46,156 bases of DNA from Promethearchaeia archaeon (GCA_029856125.1 JAHQWJ010000036.1:1-46156), one strand, 5' to 3'; shown: positions 1 to 9,435, counted from the stretch's first letter. Notes: generated from the letters alone by a model not told the origin. A program made the numbers and translations.

Positions 1-82
1 TAATAGAACTATCTTGTAAAATAATAAATAAAGTTAGTATTGATTAAATTCAGTATCCTAAAGATAACAAAAAGCTTGATTT

Positions 83-1123
83 TCATTCATTACTACTATA
101 ACGCTTTATTAACAATTCTTTTAACAAATCTAAATTTTCTCCAGATAAGGCGTTAATTAAAAAGCAATCTTTTTCTTCCACATTTAACATTTTTCTAAGA
201 GATTTAATTTCTTCTGCGCTGGCTAAATCCATTTTATTGAATACAATTACTATTTCGATTTCTCCTTCTTTTGTAAAATTATTTTTAATTTCATGGTATA
301 AATCTAATTGCGAATCAATTGAATAGCCACATGAGGGTGTGGGATCAAATATAAAAATAATTAAATCTGATATTAATCGCAGAGCTAGAATTGCTTGGAG
401 TTCAATGTTGTTTCTTTTCGACATAGGGCGATCTAAAATTCCTGGTGTGTCTAAAAATTGTAACTTGATTTGACTATACCGTTTTTCGATATCAAAATGC
501 CCCATTATTAGTTTTTTTGTAGTAAAAGGGTATTCTTGCACTTCAATTCTCTTGTTTGTGGATATCTGCTTAACAAAACTACTTTTGCCTACATTAGGGT
601 AACCTGCAACAACTATGCTGCGCAATGTATAATCGAGTGAGGGAATTTCTTTTAAACGCCCCCTAATTTTATTTAAATATTCCAGATTAGGATTCTGTTT
701 ATTGATAATTGAAGATATTCTACCAAACGCAGCCCTTCGTATTTGATCGGCATCTTTAGGAGTTTCAATTTGACTTAATTTCTTTGAGAATAACCTTTGT
801 AGTTTTCTCAACAATGGTAAAATTCCGTTTAATTTTCCCAGAGTTAGTCTTAATTCGTCAACATCAACTAAAAGTGAAGCTAGCTCTTTGTAGAAATCGG
901 GTAATTCATCAATCATCGGAACTCTCTTAATAATAGTTAAAATCCGATCTAGCAATTCTTCAATGGCTACTTTAATCCGTTTAGATTCTTTTTTTTTCGC
1001 CTTAAGGAGAATAGGGGCATTTTTAGAGACTTGAGCGCTACTTTTCATAGCTCTACTGAAAGCTATATCTAAGAGCTCTTTTGAATTAGGGACGTGAAAA
1101 AATTCTAAAAAAGGATTCTTCAT
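83..1123 (-). CDS. NOG1/Obg-family GTPase
   Basis: A GTPase of the OBG/NOG1 group, expected to act in large ribosomal subunit assembly. The first 165 residues are helical and charged, like the NOG1 N-terminal bundle. The G domain follows with all motifs visible: G1 GYPNVGKSS (174-182), switch threonines in YPFTTKK (198-204), G3 DTPG (225-228), G4 NKMD (296-299) and a G5-like NALSGE near 328-333. At 346 residues it matches archaeal NOG1-like proteins and lacks the long C-terminal tail of eukaryotic NOG1. The ATG at 1123 is the only sensible start. A coiled-coil gene on the same strand lies 55 nt upstream and may be cotranscribed. The family call is secure; the exact ribosomal role is inferred from the family. 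Confidence 0.9.
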   Translation of the reverse strand: MKNPFLEFFHVPNSKELLDIAFSRAMKSSAQVSKNAPILLKAKKKESKRIKVAIEELLDRILTIIKRVPMIDELPDFYKELASLLVDVDELRLTLGKLNGILPLLRKLQRLFSKKLSQIETPKDADQIRRAAFGRISSIINKQNPNLEYLNKIRGRLKEIPSLDYTLRSIVVAGYPNVGKSSFVKQISTNKRIEVQEYPFTTKKLIMGHFDIEKRYSQIKLQFLDTPGILDRPMSKRNNIELQAILALRLISDLIIFIFDPTPSCGYSIDSQLDLYHEIKNNFTKEGEIEIVIVFNKMDLASAEEIKSLRKMLNVEEKDCFLINALSGENLDLLKELLIKRYSSNE

Positions 1124-1178
1124 TGAAGTTCAAACTTAAATTTTATTAGTTACATAAAAGAAGCCTAAGCCAAAAATA

Positions 1179-2540
1179 TTACGATTTCGCTTTTAAATCC
1201 ATAATCTTCTGCTCTACATCTGAGACTTTATTTGATAAATCAATGCTTTCTTTAGGAATTGATAGGTATAATTCAAGGATGTACTGATATCTTGACAAGG
1301 CTCTTGAAAAATTATTTGAATTTTCTTCTTTTTCAGCCTTCTTTTGAACCAACTTTATCTTTTCAATCTTACTCCTAATATCAGGCGATAGAGCGGTATG
1401 CCGTTGTTGTAGTTTCTCGCTGTATCTTTGTTTCTCACTCATCACTGTTGAAACTCTTTTTTGAAATTCTTGTTCTTGTTTTACTTTATTTAATCTTGCG
1501 ATTTCTCCTTTCTTTTCTTCTTCTTTTTTATGCAAATCAATATTTTTGAGTTCTTTCTCTAAAATACCTATCTGATTGTGCCAGCCAAGTTGAGTAAATA
1601 ATTCAATTGCTTCATTATAAAAGATTTTTGCTTCGTCGTACTCTTTTTGTTTAAGTTTCTGGTTTCCTTTTTCTAATAGTTCTTGTCCTTTAGCAATCAG
1701 TTCGTCCTTTTGTTTTTTTTCCTCTCGCAAAGTATGTAATTTATTCTGTTTTTCTTTCCATTTGCTCTCAAAATTCTCTTGTTGGTCTTTCACATTAGAT
1801 AGTGATGTTTTTTCAAGGTCTCTGTTTCTTTTCTCAGTTATTTTCATCTGTTCAAGTAATTTAGAACCTTTAGGGCGAGTTGTATTTGATTTATTTCTTA
1901 TTGTACTTTTGTATTCTTCGATCTCAACTGGTCGAGAGTTAGCCCCTAAACCCTGTTGTATTCTTTGCCTCCTTCTCTCAGCGGAAGCTAGAGACACAAT
2001 ATCTTTTAATTTTATAGGAACTCCTTTAGATTTTCGAAATTCTGCCATGCGTTGATAATCTTTTATCTCATTTATTTGCCATAAAATTTGTTTACACTCA
2101 TAATCATGTTCGAGATGCTTAAATGCGCTATAAGCTTCGTTATATAATTTTAATGAGTCTTCATATTTATCTTCAAGCGCTAAATTTCGAGCTTTTTCTA
2201 GAATAATATTACCATTTGCTTCCGATATTTGAGTGTTCTCGGATTTTGCTTCTTCTAATCTTTCTAAGCTTGATTTTAACTGAGATTTAGGTTCAATCTT
2301 TTCTTGATTTCCTTCATACCTTTGTATGGACCCTTTTTCATCTCCTTTTAACCGTCTCAACCTAACTATTTCTTTAATAATTATTGAAACTTGCCCATTT
2401 AATCCCAATTTAGTGTAATTATCTTTTGCTTGCATCAAAGCTGTAATCGCTAATTCGTAATTTTTATCCCTCTCAGCAATTTTCGACTGGTTTTCCAACT
2501 CTTCTGCTTCCTTTAATAAATCTGTTTCTCTATTTAACAT
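1179..2540 (-). CDS. TPR-like / coiled-coil protein of unknown function
   Basis: I do not recognise a named family. The 453-residue protein is soluble, highly charged, and alternates predicted coiled coil with TPR-like helical hairpins. Similar units begin near residues 10, 115, 288 and 405, each with a pattern of the type 'K-x-Y-x-x-A-x-x-x-Y/M-x-x-A-x-x-x-F/Y-x-x-L', for example KEYDEAKIFYNEAIELF. Between them lie long Lys/Glu/Gln-rich stretches. Such units suit a scaffold or adaptor, and the hairpins also resemble MIT-type helices, but I cannot separate the two by eye. The gene lies just upstream of the NOG1-like GTPase on the same strand and divergent from asd (113-nt gap). Function unknown. 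Confidence 0.8.
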   Translation of the reverse strand: MLNRETDLLKEAEELENQSKIAERDKNYELAITALMQAKDNYTKLGLNGQVSIIIKEIVRLRRLKGDEKGSIQRYEGNQEKIEPKSQLKSSLERLEEAKSENTQISEANGNIILEKARNLALEDKYEDSLKLYNEAYSAFKHLEHDYECKQILWQINEIKDYQRMAEFRKSKGVPIKLKDIVSLASAERRRQRIQQGLGANSRPVEIEEYKSTIRNKSNTTRPKGSKLLEQMKITEKRNRDLEKTSLSNVKDQQENFESKWKEKQNKLHTLREEKKQKDELIAKGQELLEKGNQKLKQKEYDEAKIFYNEAIELFTQLGWHNQIGILEKELKNIDLHKKEEEKKGEIARLNKVKQEQEFQKRVSTVMSEKQRYSEKLQQRHTALSPDIRSKIEKIKLVQKKAEKEENSNNFSRALSRYQYILELYLSIPKESIDLSNKVSDVEQKIMDLKAKS

Positions 2541-2653
2541 CTTTTATCGTTAGGTTTTTCCTTACTATAATAAAATAACAAAAAAAATTTAATAAAATTA
2601 TTCAATCAACGCTCATTGAAGAGGTTAAAAATATAATATAAACTCAAATTAAT

Positions 2654-3748
2654 ATGTCTTCTGAAAAAATTAAAATTGGGATTTTAGGAGCTACCGGGAT
2701 CGTTGGTCAAAATTATATTAAACTATTGATTGGACATCCATGGTTTGAAATCGTAGATGTTGCAGCATCACCCAGATCGGCAGGAAAGCTATATAAAGAA
2801 GCGGTTAAAGGAAAGTGGCAAATGCCTATGGATATTCCCACGGAAATTAGAAATTTAATGGTCCGGGACGTCCAAGATTTTAATTCTCTTAAATCTGAGG
2901 TTAGTTTTGTGTTTTCAGCAATGGATTTACCTAAAAAGGAAGAAACAAAAGAAATTGAGTTTAAATACGCAAAAAAGGGCATTCCTGTTATAAGTAATAG
3001 CTCAGCGAACAGATGGACTCCTGACGTACCGATGATCATACCAGAAATCAACTATGATCACATAAATGTAATCCCCATCCAGCAGAAAAATAGAAACTTG
3101 TCGCGAGGATTTGTGACCGTTAAACCAAATTGTTCTATTCAAAGCTACATGGCCCCTATTTATGCTCTGGAAAGAAAAGGATATAAAGTTGAAAAATTGA
3201 TAGTAACGACTCTTCAAGCTGTTTCTGGAGCAGGTTATCCTGGAGTTCCCTCACTTGATATGTTGGATAACATTGTTCCTTACATCGGAGGAGAAGAAGA
3301 AAAGTCTGAGAAGGAACCACTCAAAATTTTAGGACATATTGGCGAAAATGGAATAATTAACGATGATTCGATTCAAATAAGCGCAACTTGCACCAGAGTA
3401 CCTGTTACGGATGGACATACTGCTAGCGTCAATATTAAATTTAAAAATCAAATTCCAAGCAAAGAAGACATAATTAAAATTTGGAAGGAGTTCAAATCGG
3501 TCCCTCAAGAGCTTAATCTACCCTTTGCTCCAAAACAACCAATTATATATTTGGATAATCTAAATAGACCTCAACCCAAAAAAGACAGAGATAACGACAA
3601 AGGCATGGCGGTTACGGTTGGTCGATTAAGGAAGGACACCATTTTCGATTATAAATTTATTGCGCTAAGCCACAATACAATCAGAGGTGCAGCAGGTGGA
3701 GCAATATTAAATGCAGAATTATTGAAAGCTAAAGGATTCATAAAATAA
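2654..3748 (+). CDS. asd: Aspartate-semialdehyde dehydrogenase
   Basis: Converts L-aspartyl-4-phosphate to aspartate-4-semialdehyde with NADPH, the branch point to lysine, threonine and methionine. The N-terminal Rossmann nucleotide-binding loop is GATGIVG (12-18). The active-site cysteine lies in VKPNCSIQ (Cys160) and the catalytic histidine in TDGHTAS (His255). The C-terminal AVTVGRLR segment is typical of the archaeal/fungal branch of the family. At 364 residues it is the normal length for that branch. It has its own promoter region, divergent from the coiled-coil gene, and its end is only 7 nt from the convergent 519-residue gene. No other amino-acid biosynthesis gene is adjacent. Confidence 0.95.
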   Translation: MSSEKIKIGILGATGIVGQNYIKLLIGHPWFEIVDVAASPRSAGKLYKEAVKGKWQMPMDIPTEIRNLMVRDVQDFNSLKSEVSFVFSAMDLPKKEETKEIEFKYAKKGIPVISNSSANRWTPDVPMIIPEINYDHINVIPIQQKNRNLSRGFVTVKPNCSIQSYMAPIYALERKGYKVEKLIVTTLQAVSGAGYPGVPSLDMLDNIVPYIGGEEEKSEKEPLKILGHIGENGIINDDSIQISATCTRVPVTDGHTASVNIKFKNQIPSKEDIIKIWKEFKSVPQELNLPFAPKQPIIYLDNLNRPQPKKDRDNDKGMAVTVGRLRKDTIFDYKFIALSHNTIRGAAGGAILNAELLKAKGFIK

Positions 3749-3755
3749 ATTTAGA

Positions 3756-5315
3756 TTAAAAGTTGTGCTTATCAATCGCAATCTTGAGAAAATCCTTCAA
3801 AAATACGAAACTATTTTTCCTCTTCAGTAGAGAATATGGAGGTATTTCAGGGTAAATTTGAAAAATTTGAGGTTTTTTCAACATTTTCAGAACTTTCAAG
3901 ATGGAAAATAAAGAAATTTTATGGAACTTAAAGATAAATGTATTTAAAATCGTTTCTATAAGGTTTTTGTTAAGGATTAAAATATTTGTTATAAATCCAA
4001 ATCTCTCTGAATAAGCAAACCTTATTGAATCCAAAGATTCATGATCAACACCAGAAAGCTGTTGATTATCAGGTATATTTTTCACTTTCGTGAGAGATCC
4101 ATTTTCTATTTCAAGCAGTATAGTAATTGGTGTTTGGCTATTATTATCGTTATTTTTTTTATCGGAAGTAATAATTAGTAAAATTTTTGCGTTTAATCCC
4201 ACAAATGTATCGAATAACCCGAAAATATAATCAGGAATAGCCCAGTGTGAAAGTTTTTGTAAGTTCAAATCAATACCTAAAAGTCTTATTAAAAATCTAA
4301 TTAACGGATTAAAGGTTTTAGGTTTGGGGTACATTTTCCAATGTAAGTCATGTCCCCTAATTCCATACAAAAACTTTTGAAAGAATAATCTTAAAATCCC
4401 CTTATCAAATGGGATATCATTCTCAAATAATTCTGAAAAAAATTTTAAAATTACGTTGAGGTTAATATTGTATATATTTTCCACCATGAAGGTCTGTTGA
4501 GCTAACTTAATATCTGTAAGTAGCCCATAAGAATTTAAATCGTAATCTTCCCTTTCTATCGGGAATATTTTAACTTCAATATCAGAATTAATCTTATTGC
4601 TTTCGATTTTCTTCAGATTCATGCCAAACGATAGCTGATTAGATGCCGCTGCCACCAAGACATTAAACGACGGAATTAAATCTTCAATAAAAGCGAAGAT
4701 TGATGACAATCTGATGTCTTCAAGAAGACCTAAATTATCTCTTAAAAATTTTAAAATGTTTGGCTCAGGATACATGGCTATTAACTTGCCAGTAAGAGAT
4801 GTTTGTATTAAATCCAAAAAACTTCGGAATATATCTAAATTGGTAGAATTACTAAATTTTTCATAATGACTATTTATTAAATCCAAACCCCTTTTTTTTA
4901 TTATTCTAATACTATTAACCTTAACACCGTGATCTTTTAAAATCGATGACTGAAATTTATTGAAAATCGCATTTATATCCTCCAAATTCTCTTGTTTAAT
5001 TCCAACTAAGTCATTTGGTAATAGTTCGACTGTTTCATGAACTCCTGGTTTATTTGTCTTATATAAATATACACCAAACACAATATTGTCAATATCGAAA
5101 TCTGACACAATGATATCAAGAATATTGTGTTGCTCATTTATAAACTGGGGGTAAAGGATTGCAAACAAATTATACAATAAAAAGGCGTCAATCTGAATAG
5201 GAGTTAAAGGAATTCTGACTTTCTCTTCTAATATTCTCGGGTTTTCAACTATGCTTACCTTTGAATTAAACTTTAAAATATCAAGCCAGTTTTTCCGTAA
5301 ATCTTCGTTAAACAT
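3756..5315 (-). CDS. Conserved-looking protein of unknown function, cysteine-free
   Basis: Not recognised. The 519-residue protein has no transmembrane segment I can call with confidence and no signal peptide, and reading it end to end I find no cysteine at all. It is rich in Ile, Leu, Phe, Asn and Lys and looks like an alternating alpha/beta fold. Its start overlaps the end of the upstream DUF362-like gene by 8 nt (5308-5315), so the two are almost certainly translationally coupled and likely to work together. The absence of cysteine contrasts sharply with the cysteine-rich tail of that partner. Possible roles include a scaffold or substrate-binding partner for a metal or iron-sulfur enzyme, which is inference only. 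Confidence 0.8.
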   Translation of the reverse strand: MFNEDLRKNWLDILKFNSKVSIVENPRILEEKVRIPLTPIQIDAFLLYNLFAILYPQFINEQHNILDIIVSDFDIDNIVFGVYLYKTNKPGVHETVELLPNDLVGIKQENLEDINAIFNKFQSSILKDHGVKVNSIRIIKKRGLDLINSHYEKFSNSTNLDIFRSFLDLIQTSLTGKLIAMYPEPNILKFLRDNLGLLEDIRLSSIFAFIEDLIPSFNVLVAAASNQLSFGMNLKKIESNKINSDIEVKIFPIEREDYDLNSYGLLTDIKLAQQTFMVENIYNINLNVILKFFSELFENDIPFDKGILRLFFQKFLYGIRGHDLHWKMYPKPKTFNPLIRFLIRLLGIDLNLQKLSHWAIPDYIFGLFDTFVGLNAKILLIITSDKKNNDNNSQTPITILLEIENGSLTKVKNIPDNQQLSGVDHESLDSIRFAYSERFGFITNILILNKNLIETILNTFIFKFHKISLFSILKVLKMLKKPQIFQIYPEIPPYSLLKRKNSFVFLKDFLKIAIDKHNF

Positions 5316-6741
5316 CGCCGGTGACTCCTTTTTTTTTTATTGGTTTTTTCGATTCTTTATTGATATCTTGATTTAATAGAGCATAATAGAAGGAGAGATT
5401 TGGAACTTGTGTTTTTCCATAATATTTAAGGATAGTATTTAAGCTTGTATGCATGTCTGGTGGACACCCCGGAAGTTCACATATAGATTTGTTTATTTTC
5501 TCTTTTACGATAGGTTTTTTTTGGGAAGAATTTCCTTTCTTTACTTTATCTCCTACGGTTTTAATGATATTATCTTTTGTTGGCACTTGAATATATCGAA
5601 AATCACGATTCTTTGTAGTTTTTACCGCACAGTCTCCAAAAACGATAATATTTTCTACTGTCTCTGGTTCAAGAGGATTCTCACCAATCAACATTGACTG
5701 GTTTTGTATGTACTTTAAATCTTTTGTCATCTGGGTTTTCATGAAATTCAATAGATGATACGCCTCTTTAAAACATGCTGAACATATTCTTCCCGTTTGT
5801 AGATAAGTGTTATTAATCGTAATTTCATTTAATTTATCAACTGAGAAATTAACTACTATCTTGTTAGCATCAAAGTTTTCACCTTTTAAATTAATTTCAG
5901 AAACATTTGTTATTCCTAACTTTCGATTTCTTGCCTCTAAAAGGATATCACTATCTAATAAATCAATTTTTAATAGATTTAATGTAATTAAGTCAACTGC
6001 TACCGCATCAGATCCACTAACTACTAAACCCGTACGAATTAAGTTTGAATCCTTGTAAATAAAGGGGCCGGCGCCTTCTAAGAAATAAAACATATCGTTT
6101 ATAACTAAACAGGGTTTTTTAATACTGAGAACATCAAGAATGTTTGATATTAAATCTTGCTTGTATTGGTCTAATAACAAATAATCTTTCCCACTTCTAA
6201 TTACTTTGTCAATTTTCTGAGATTTAGAAGACACTAAATAATAACAATTCAGTAAAGAAAGCGTACATTTGAATAAGGGGTCAACGCTTACTTGATTGAG
6301 TATAATCAATTTATCAGATTCAAGCACTCTTATTGAATATTCGATATTTTTTCCGTTTACTTCGATACTATCAAAGTGAGACGATACCGGATCATCTAAG
6401 GATATTAATTCTGCTCCAAGGTTTTCTAAATAAGATTTGAGCCCTAAGTTGTCATTAATCGCGCTGGTTTTTAAACCGTAATCTGGAAAGCCTCCAACAT
6501 ATATTTCTTTTGCTCCAGCATCCTTGCATAATACAATTAAAGATCTAAGAGAATCCATGTTAACATTAACAGGAAAGCCACTATGTGCTCTTAAATTAAT
6601 CTTGATAAAAACAATATCTTCTTTTCCAATAAAACTTGAAATCCCACCGAGTAATTCGATCCCGGTGTTTATAGCCTTAGTCGGACTATCGTTTTTGGTT
6701 ATAGCAACATCAGTACTATTAACTTTAGAGTTCTGTTTCAT
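5308..6741 (-). CDS. DUF362-like protein with C-terminal cysteine motifs
   Basis: The first 290 residues look like the DUF362 family: an early lysine-containing strand (VFIKINLRAHSGFP), an ELGVxxG-like domain organisation, and the signature GSDAVAVDLITLNLLKI near 245-262. DUF362 proteins often accompany ferredoxins and redox enzymes; their chemistry is poorly known. The C-terminal 160 residues add cysteines typical of metal or cluster ligands: CSAC (Cys320, Cys323), GDCA (Cys371), and CELPGCPPD (Cys421, Cys426). The PGCPP motif is also seen in small subunits of hydrogenases and complex I, where its cysteine binds a 4Fe-4S cluster. Downstream is the overlapping cysteine-free gene. Family call moderate; cluster binding is inferred. 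Confidence 0.7.
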   Translation of the reverse strand: MKQNSKVNSTDVAITKNDSPTKAINTGIELLGGISSFIGKEDIVFIKINLRAHSGFPVNVNMDSLRSLIVLCKDAGAKEIYVGGFPDYGLKTSAINDNLGLKSYLENLGAELISLDDPVSSHFDSIEVNGKNIEYSIRVLESDKLIILNQVSVDPLFKCTLSLLNCYYLVSSKSQKIDKVIRSGKDYLLLDQYKQDLISNILDVLSIKKPCLVINDMFYFLEGAGPFIYKDSNLIRTGLVVSGSDAVAVDLITLNLLKIDLLDSDILLEARNRKLGITNVSEINLKGENFDANKIVVNFSVDKLNEITINNTYLQTGRICSACFKEAYHLLNFMKTQMTKDLKYIQNQSMLIGENPLEPETVENIIVFGDCAVKTTKNRDFRYIQVPTKDNIIKTVGDKVKKGNSSQKKPIVKEKINKSICELPGCPPDMHTSLNTILKYYGKTQVPNLSFYYALLNQDINKESKKPIKKKGVTGDV

Positions 6742-6806
6742 TACAAAATATTAAAATTAAATAATCAAATAAATCTTTATTAAAATATTAGGAGTTGTTT
6801 TAAAAT

Positions 6807-7682
6807 ATGGAACAAAACACTACAAAAATACTCTTAGAACAAACGCAATTTAATATCCCCTCCGACACAATCGGTATTGATATTGGGCAAAGTCTCGCGA
6901 AGATTTCTTATCTAAAAGATAACGAAATTATCCTTAAAATAGGAGAGACCAATTTTAAGGAAATAGAGGAATTTCTTGATGAAAATACAAGTAAATTTAA
7001 TAAAATTAATTTTACCGGCGGAAAAGCTTATAAGCTTTATAAAAAATATTCAAACAATATTAGTACTAACCTAATCAACGAATTTGAGGCAAACATAAGA
7101 GGGATAGAATTTCTTTATGAATCTTACAAGAAGAAAACATTACCACCATCTCTTATTGTCACATTAGGTACAGGGACTTCATTAGTCCTAAAGAGAGACA
7201 TTATTGAACACTTGGGTGGATCCGCTATGGGAGGAGGTTTTTTTATGGGACTAATTAAACTAATATTTAATATGGATAAATATTTTGATGCAATCGAATT
7301 AGTTCGAAAGGGGAATCGATTTAACATTGATTTAAAAGTAGCTGACATTTACGATATTGAAGATACCAGAGTTGATAAATTATTTAGAGAATTTACTGCA
7401 GCCTCTTTAGGTAAGATTAAAAAAGATTTTGATACTAAATCGCTAAAAAAAGAAGATTTTATTAGCTCCTTAATTGGAATTATTGGAGAAAATGTTGGAA
7501 CGATTGCTACTCTTATGGCTGAAAATTATAACCTAGAAAAAATCGTTTTTTGCGGAGGGTTTCTACTAGAGAATAAACCGTTAAAACAGATTTTATCACT
7601 ACTCTGTAAAATTAAAAGGAAAAAAGCTATTTTTTTAAAAAATTCAGAATATTGTGGGGCTATAGGAGCTCTAATATTATGA
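6807..7682 (+). CDS. Type II pantothenate kinase (PanK/CoaW family)
   Basis: Predicted to phosphorylate pantothenate, the first committed step to coenzyme A in bacteria and eukaryotes. The 291-residue protein has the acetate/sugar kinase fold: phosphate loop IGIDIGQSLAK (22-32), a glutamate in NEFEANIRGI (Glu92) at the place of the family's catalytic base, the second loop TLGTGTSLV (119-127), then GGSAMGGGFFMGL (137-149) and KGNRFNIDLKVADIYD (168-183). The last two closely mirror animal PANK enzymes. An SD-like TAGGAG lies 12-17 nt upstream of the ATG. It is divergent from the DUF362 pair with only 65 nt between. Most archaea use pantoate kinase plus phosphopantothenate synthetase, so this enzyme is unusual in an archaeon. 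Another ASKHA kinase activity cannot be excluded. Confidence 0.8.
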   Translation: MEQNTTKILLEQTQFNIPSDTIGIDIGQSLAKISYLKDNEIILKIGETNFKEIEEFLDENTSKFNKINFTGGKAYKLYKKYSNNISTNLINEFEANIRGIEFLYESYKKKTLPPSLIVTLGTGTSLVLKRDIIEHLGGSAMGGGFFMGLIKLIFNMDKYFDAIELVRKGNRFNIDLKVADIYDIEDTRVDKLFREFTAASLGKIKKDFDTKSLKKEDFISSLIGIIGENVGTIATLMAENYNLEKIVFCGGFLLENKPLKQILSLLCKIKRKKAIFLKNSEYCGAIGALIL

Positions 7683-7775
7683 GCTCTCAATAAATACGCT
7701 ATATTTTAAGATTTATGCTAATTTAACAATAAGAAGATTCAACTAAGTAAGGTTATTTTAGTAAAAGTAGAAATT

Positions 7776-7786
7776 AAAAAAAAAAA
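7776..7786 (-). terminator. Poly-T terminator after the propeller gene (minus strand)
   Basis: Eleven consecutive A on the plus strand read as eleven T on the minus strand, 8 nt past the stop codon of the beta-propeller gene. Archaeal transcription commonly ends at such T tracts. The convergent pantothenate kinase gene ends about 95 nt away. Confidence 0.5.
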
Positions 7787-7793
7787 GTATTAA

Positions 7794-9335
7794 TTATAAT
7801 TTTCGCTTCTTATATGCTACAAGTCCGATTATACTAACAGCTATAAACAATAGGTAAAAATTCCCGAAAGGAATCCCTCCAGGGCCACTAACAACAGGAG
7901 GAACAGGTATAGCAAAGTTTGTATGCATTATTTCATAATCTGTACCCCACACACCATTAGTAGCATCTTCCCAGACCACGTGAACTTGGTTTGTACTACT
8001 AGCGATCGCGGGGTCGCTGCTAGAATCATCGTTCCAGTAGACACCACTAAAACCGTCTGAGAGTATAGTTATATTTGACCACTTGTTTATCTTTGTGAAA
8101 TTGACATACATTATTTCGGTATCTATGCCCCATACACCGTCAGTTTCATCGTACCATACTATATGAACTGAGTCGCTACTATCAACAGCGATTGCGGGGT
8201 TCCAACTAAATTCATCATTCCAATAACTGCTATTATATCCGTCAGAGATTACGGTGGCATTAGACCATCCTAAATCAGACGTAAAATAAGCATACATTAT
8301 TTCTGTATCTATACCCCACAACCCGTCAGTATAATCTTCCCAAACTATGTGGACATTATCGCTACTATCAACAGCTATTGCGGGATCGTAACTACTTCCA
8401 TCGTTCCAGTAACTGCCATTATAACCATCCGAGATTACGGTGGCATTAGACCATCCTGTTGCGGTTGTGTATTTAGCATACATTATTTCGGTATCTGTCC
8501 CCCACACACCATTAGTATCATCACGCCATGCTACATGAACAGCGTTGTTACTGTCAATAGCGATTGTGGGATAGAAACTATTGTCATCGTTCCAGTAAAC
8601 ACCACTATAGCCGTCTGAAATTAAAGTAGCATTAGACCAACCTGTTGCGGTTGTATATGTAGCGTACAATATTTCGCCATCTGTCCCCCACATACCGTAA
8701 GTATAATCGTACCATACTACGTAAACTTTGTCGTTACTATCAGTAGCGATTACGGGGTGATAACTATTTCCAACGTTCCAGTAACTACTATCATAACCAT
8801 CTGAAATTAAGGTGGCATTAGACCATCCTGTTGCGGCTGTATATGTAGCGTACCATATTTCGTAATCTGCCCCCCAGTCACCGTCAGTTCCATCGTACCA
8901 TACTACATGAACTTGATCACTACTATCAACAGCGATTGCGGGGTTATAACTATGTCCATCGTTCCAGTAACTGCCATTATAACCATCCGAGATTACGGTG
9001 GCATTAGACCATCCTGTTGCGGCTGTATATGTAGCATACATGATTTCGGTATCAAATCCCCACACACCGTCAGTAACATCTTCCCAAACTGCGTGAACTT
9101 TATCGCTACTATCAACAGCTATTGCGGGATCGAAACTACTTCCATCGTTCCAGTAACTACTATTAAACCCATCAGAAACCACAGTAGCGTTAGAAAAATC
9201 CACCGCACTTGATTTAAGATCGTAATTATTATAAGTGCTAGAAGAAGCTATTGTAGGATTTAATGCAACTGCTAAGATTCCACAGAAGAAAAATAGAAAT
9301 ATTAAAACATATATTATCGAAGATTTTTTTTTCAT
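7794..9335 (-). CDS. Secreted seven-repeat beta-propeller surface protein
   Basis: A surface protein of 513 residues. An N-terminal signal peptide (basic MKKK, hydrophobic core to about residue 30) is followed by seven repeats of about 62 residues starting at residue 54. Each repeat carries SDGYNxSYWND, a DPAIAVDSxDxVHVVWxD strand, a WGxDxEIMYATYT strand and a closing GWSNATVI strand. The pattern suits a seven-bladed sialidase/BNR-like propeller. The last repeat lacks the closing WSNAT strand, while an extra FSNATVV strand precedes the first, as expected when the ring closes by a shared blade. The tail has GPGG, a hydrophobic stretch and KKRKL, like archaeal C-terminal sorting signals. Asn-x-Ser/Thr sites are frequent. 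Ligand unknown. Confidence 0.85.
   Translation of the reverse strand: MKKKSSIIYVLIFLFFFCGILAVALNPTIASSSTYNNYDLKSSAVDFSNATVVSDGFNSSYWNDGSSFDPAIAVDSSDKVHAVWEDVTDGVWGFDTEIMYATYTAATGWSNATVISDGYNGSYWNDGHSYNPAIAVDSSDQVHVVWYDGTDGDWGADYEIWYATYTAATGWSNATLISDGYDSSYWNVGNSYHPVIATDSNDKVYVVWYDYTYGMWGTDGEILYATYTTATGWSNATLISDGYSGVYWNDDNSFYPTIAIDSNNAVHVAWRDDTNGVWGTDTEIMYAKYTTATGWSNATVISDGYNGSYWNDGSSYDPAIAVDSSDNVHIVWEDYTDGLWGIDTEIMYAYFTSDLGWSNATVISDGYNSSYWNDEFSWNPAIAVDSSDSVHIVWYDETDGVWGIDTEIMYVNFTKINKWSNITILSDGFSGVYWNDDSSSDPAIASSTNQVHVVWEDATNGVWGTDYEIMHTNFAIPVPPVVSGPGGIPFGNFYLLFIAVSIIGLVAYKKRKL
7914..9176 (-). repeat. Seven tandem ~186-bp coding repeats
   Basis: The propeller blades are also visible as DNA repeats of about 186 bp inside the gene. 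Segments such as GGTGGCATTAGACCATCCTG recur nearly unchanged, especially in the middle repeats, which points to recent internal duplication or gene conversion. The first and last repeats are the most diverged. Confidence 0.85.
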
Positions 9336-9435
9336 TATTTTTTTAACCCTTTAAAATTTAGAATACTGATAAAGAAAGAATATTCATATTTAAATCAATT
9401 TAGTTAAGAAGAAATAATTAGGCTTAAGATAAAGC

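Noticed and set aside
8349..9212. Open frames on the plus strand opposite the propeller gene (8349-8618, 8907-9212)
   Set aside because: They exist only because the repeats are read in antisense; the two frames resemble each other through the repeat, and have no ribosome site.
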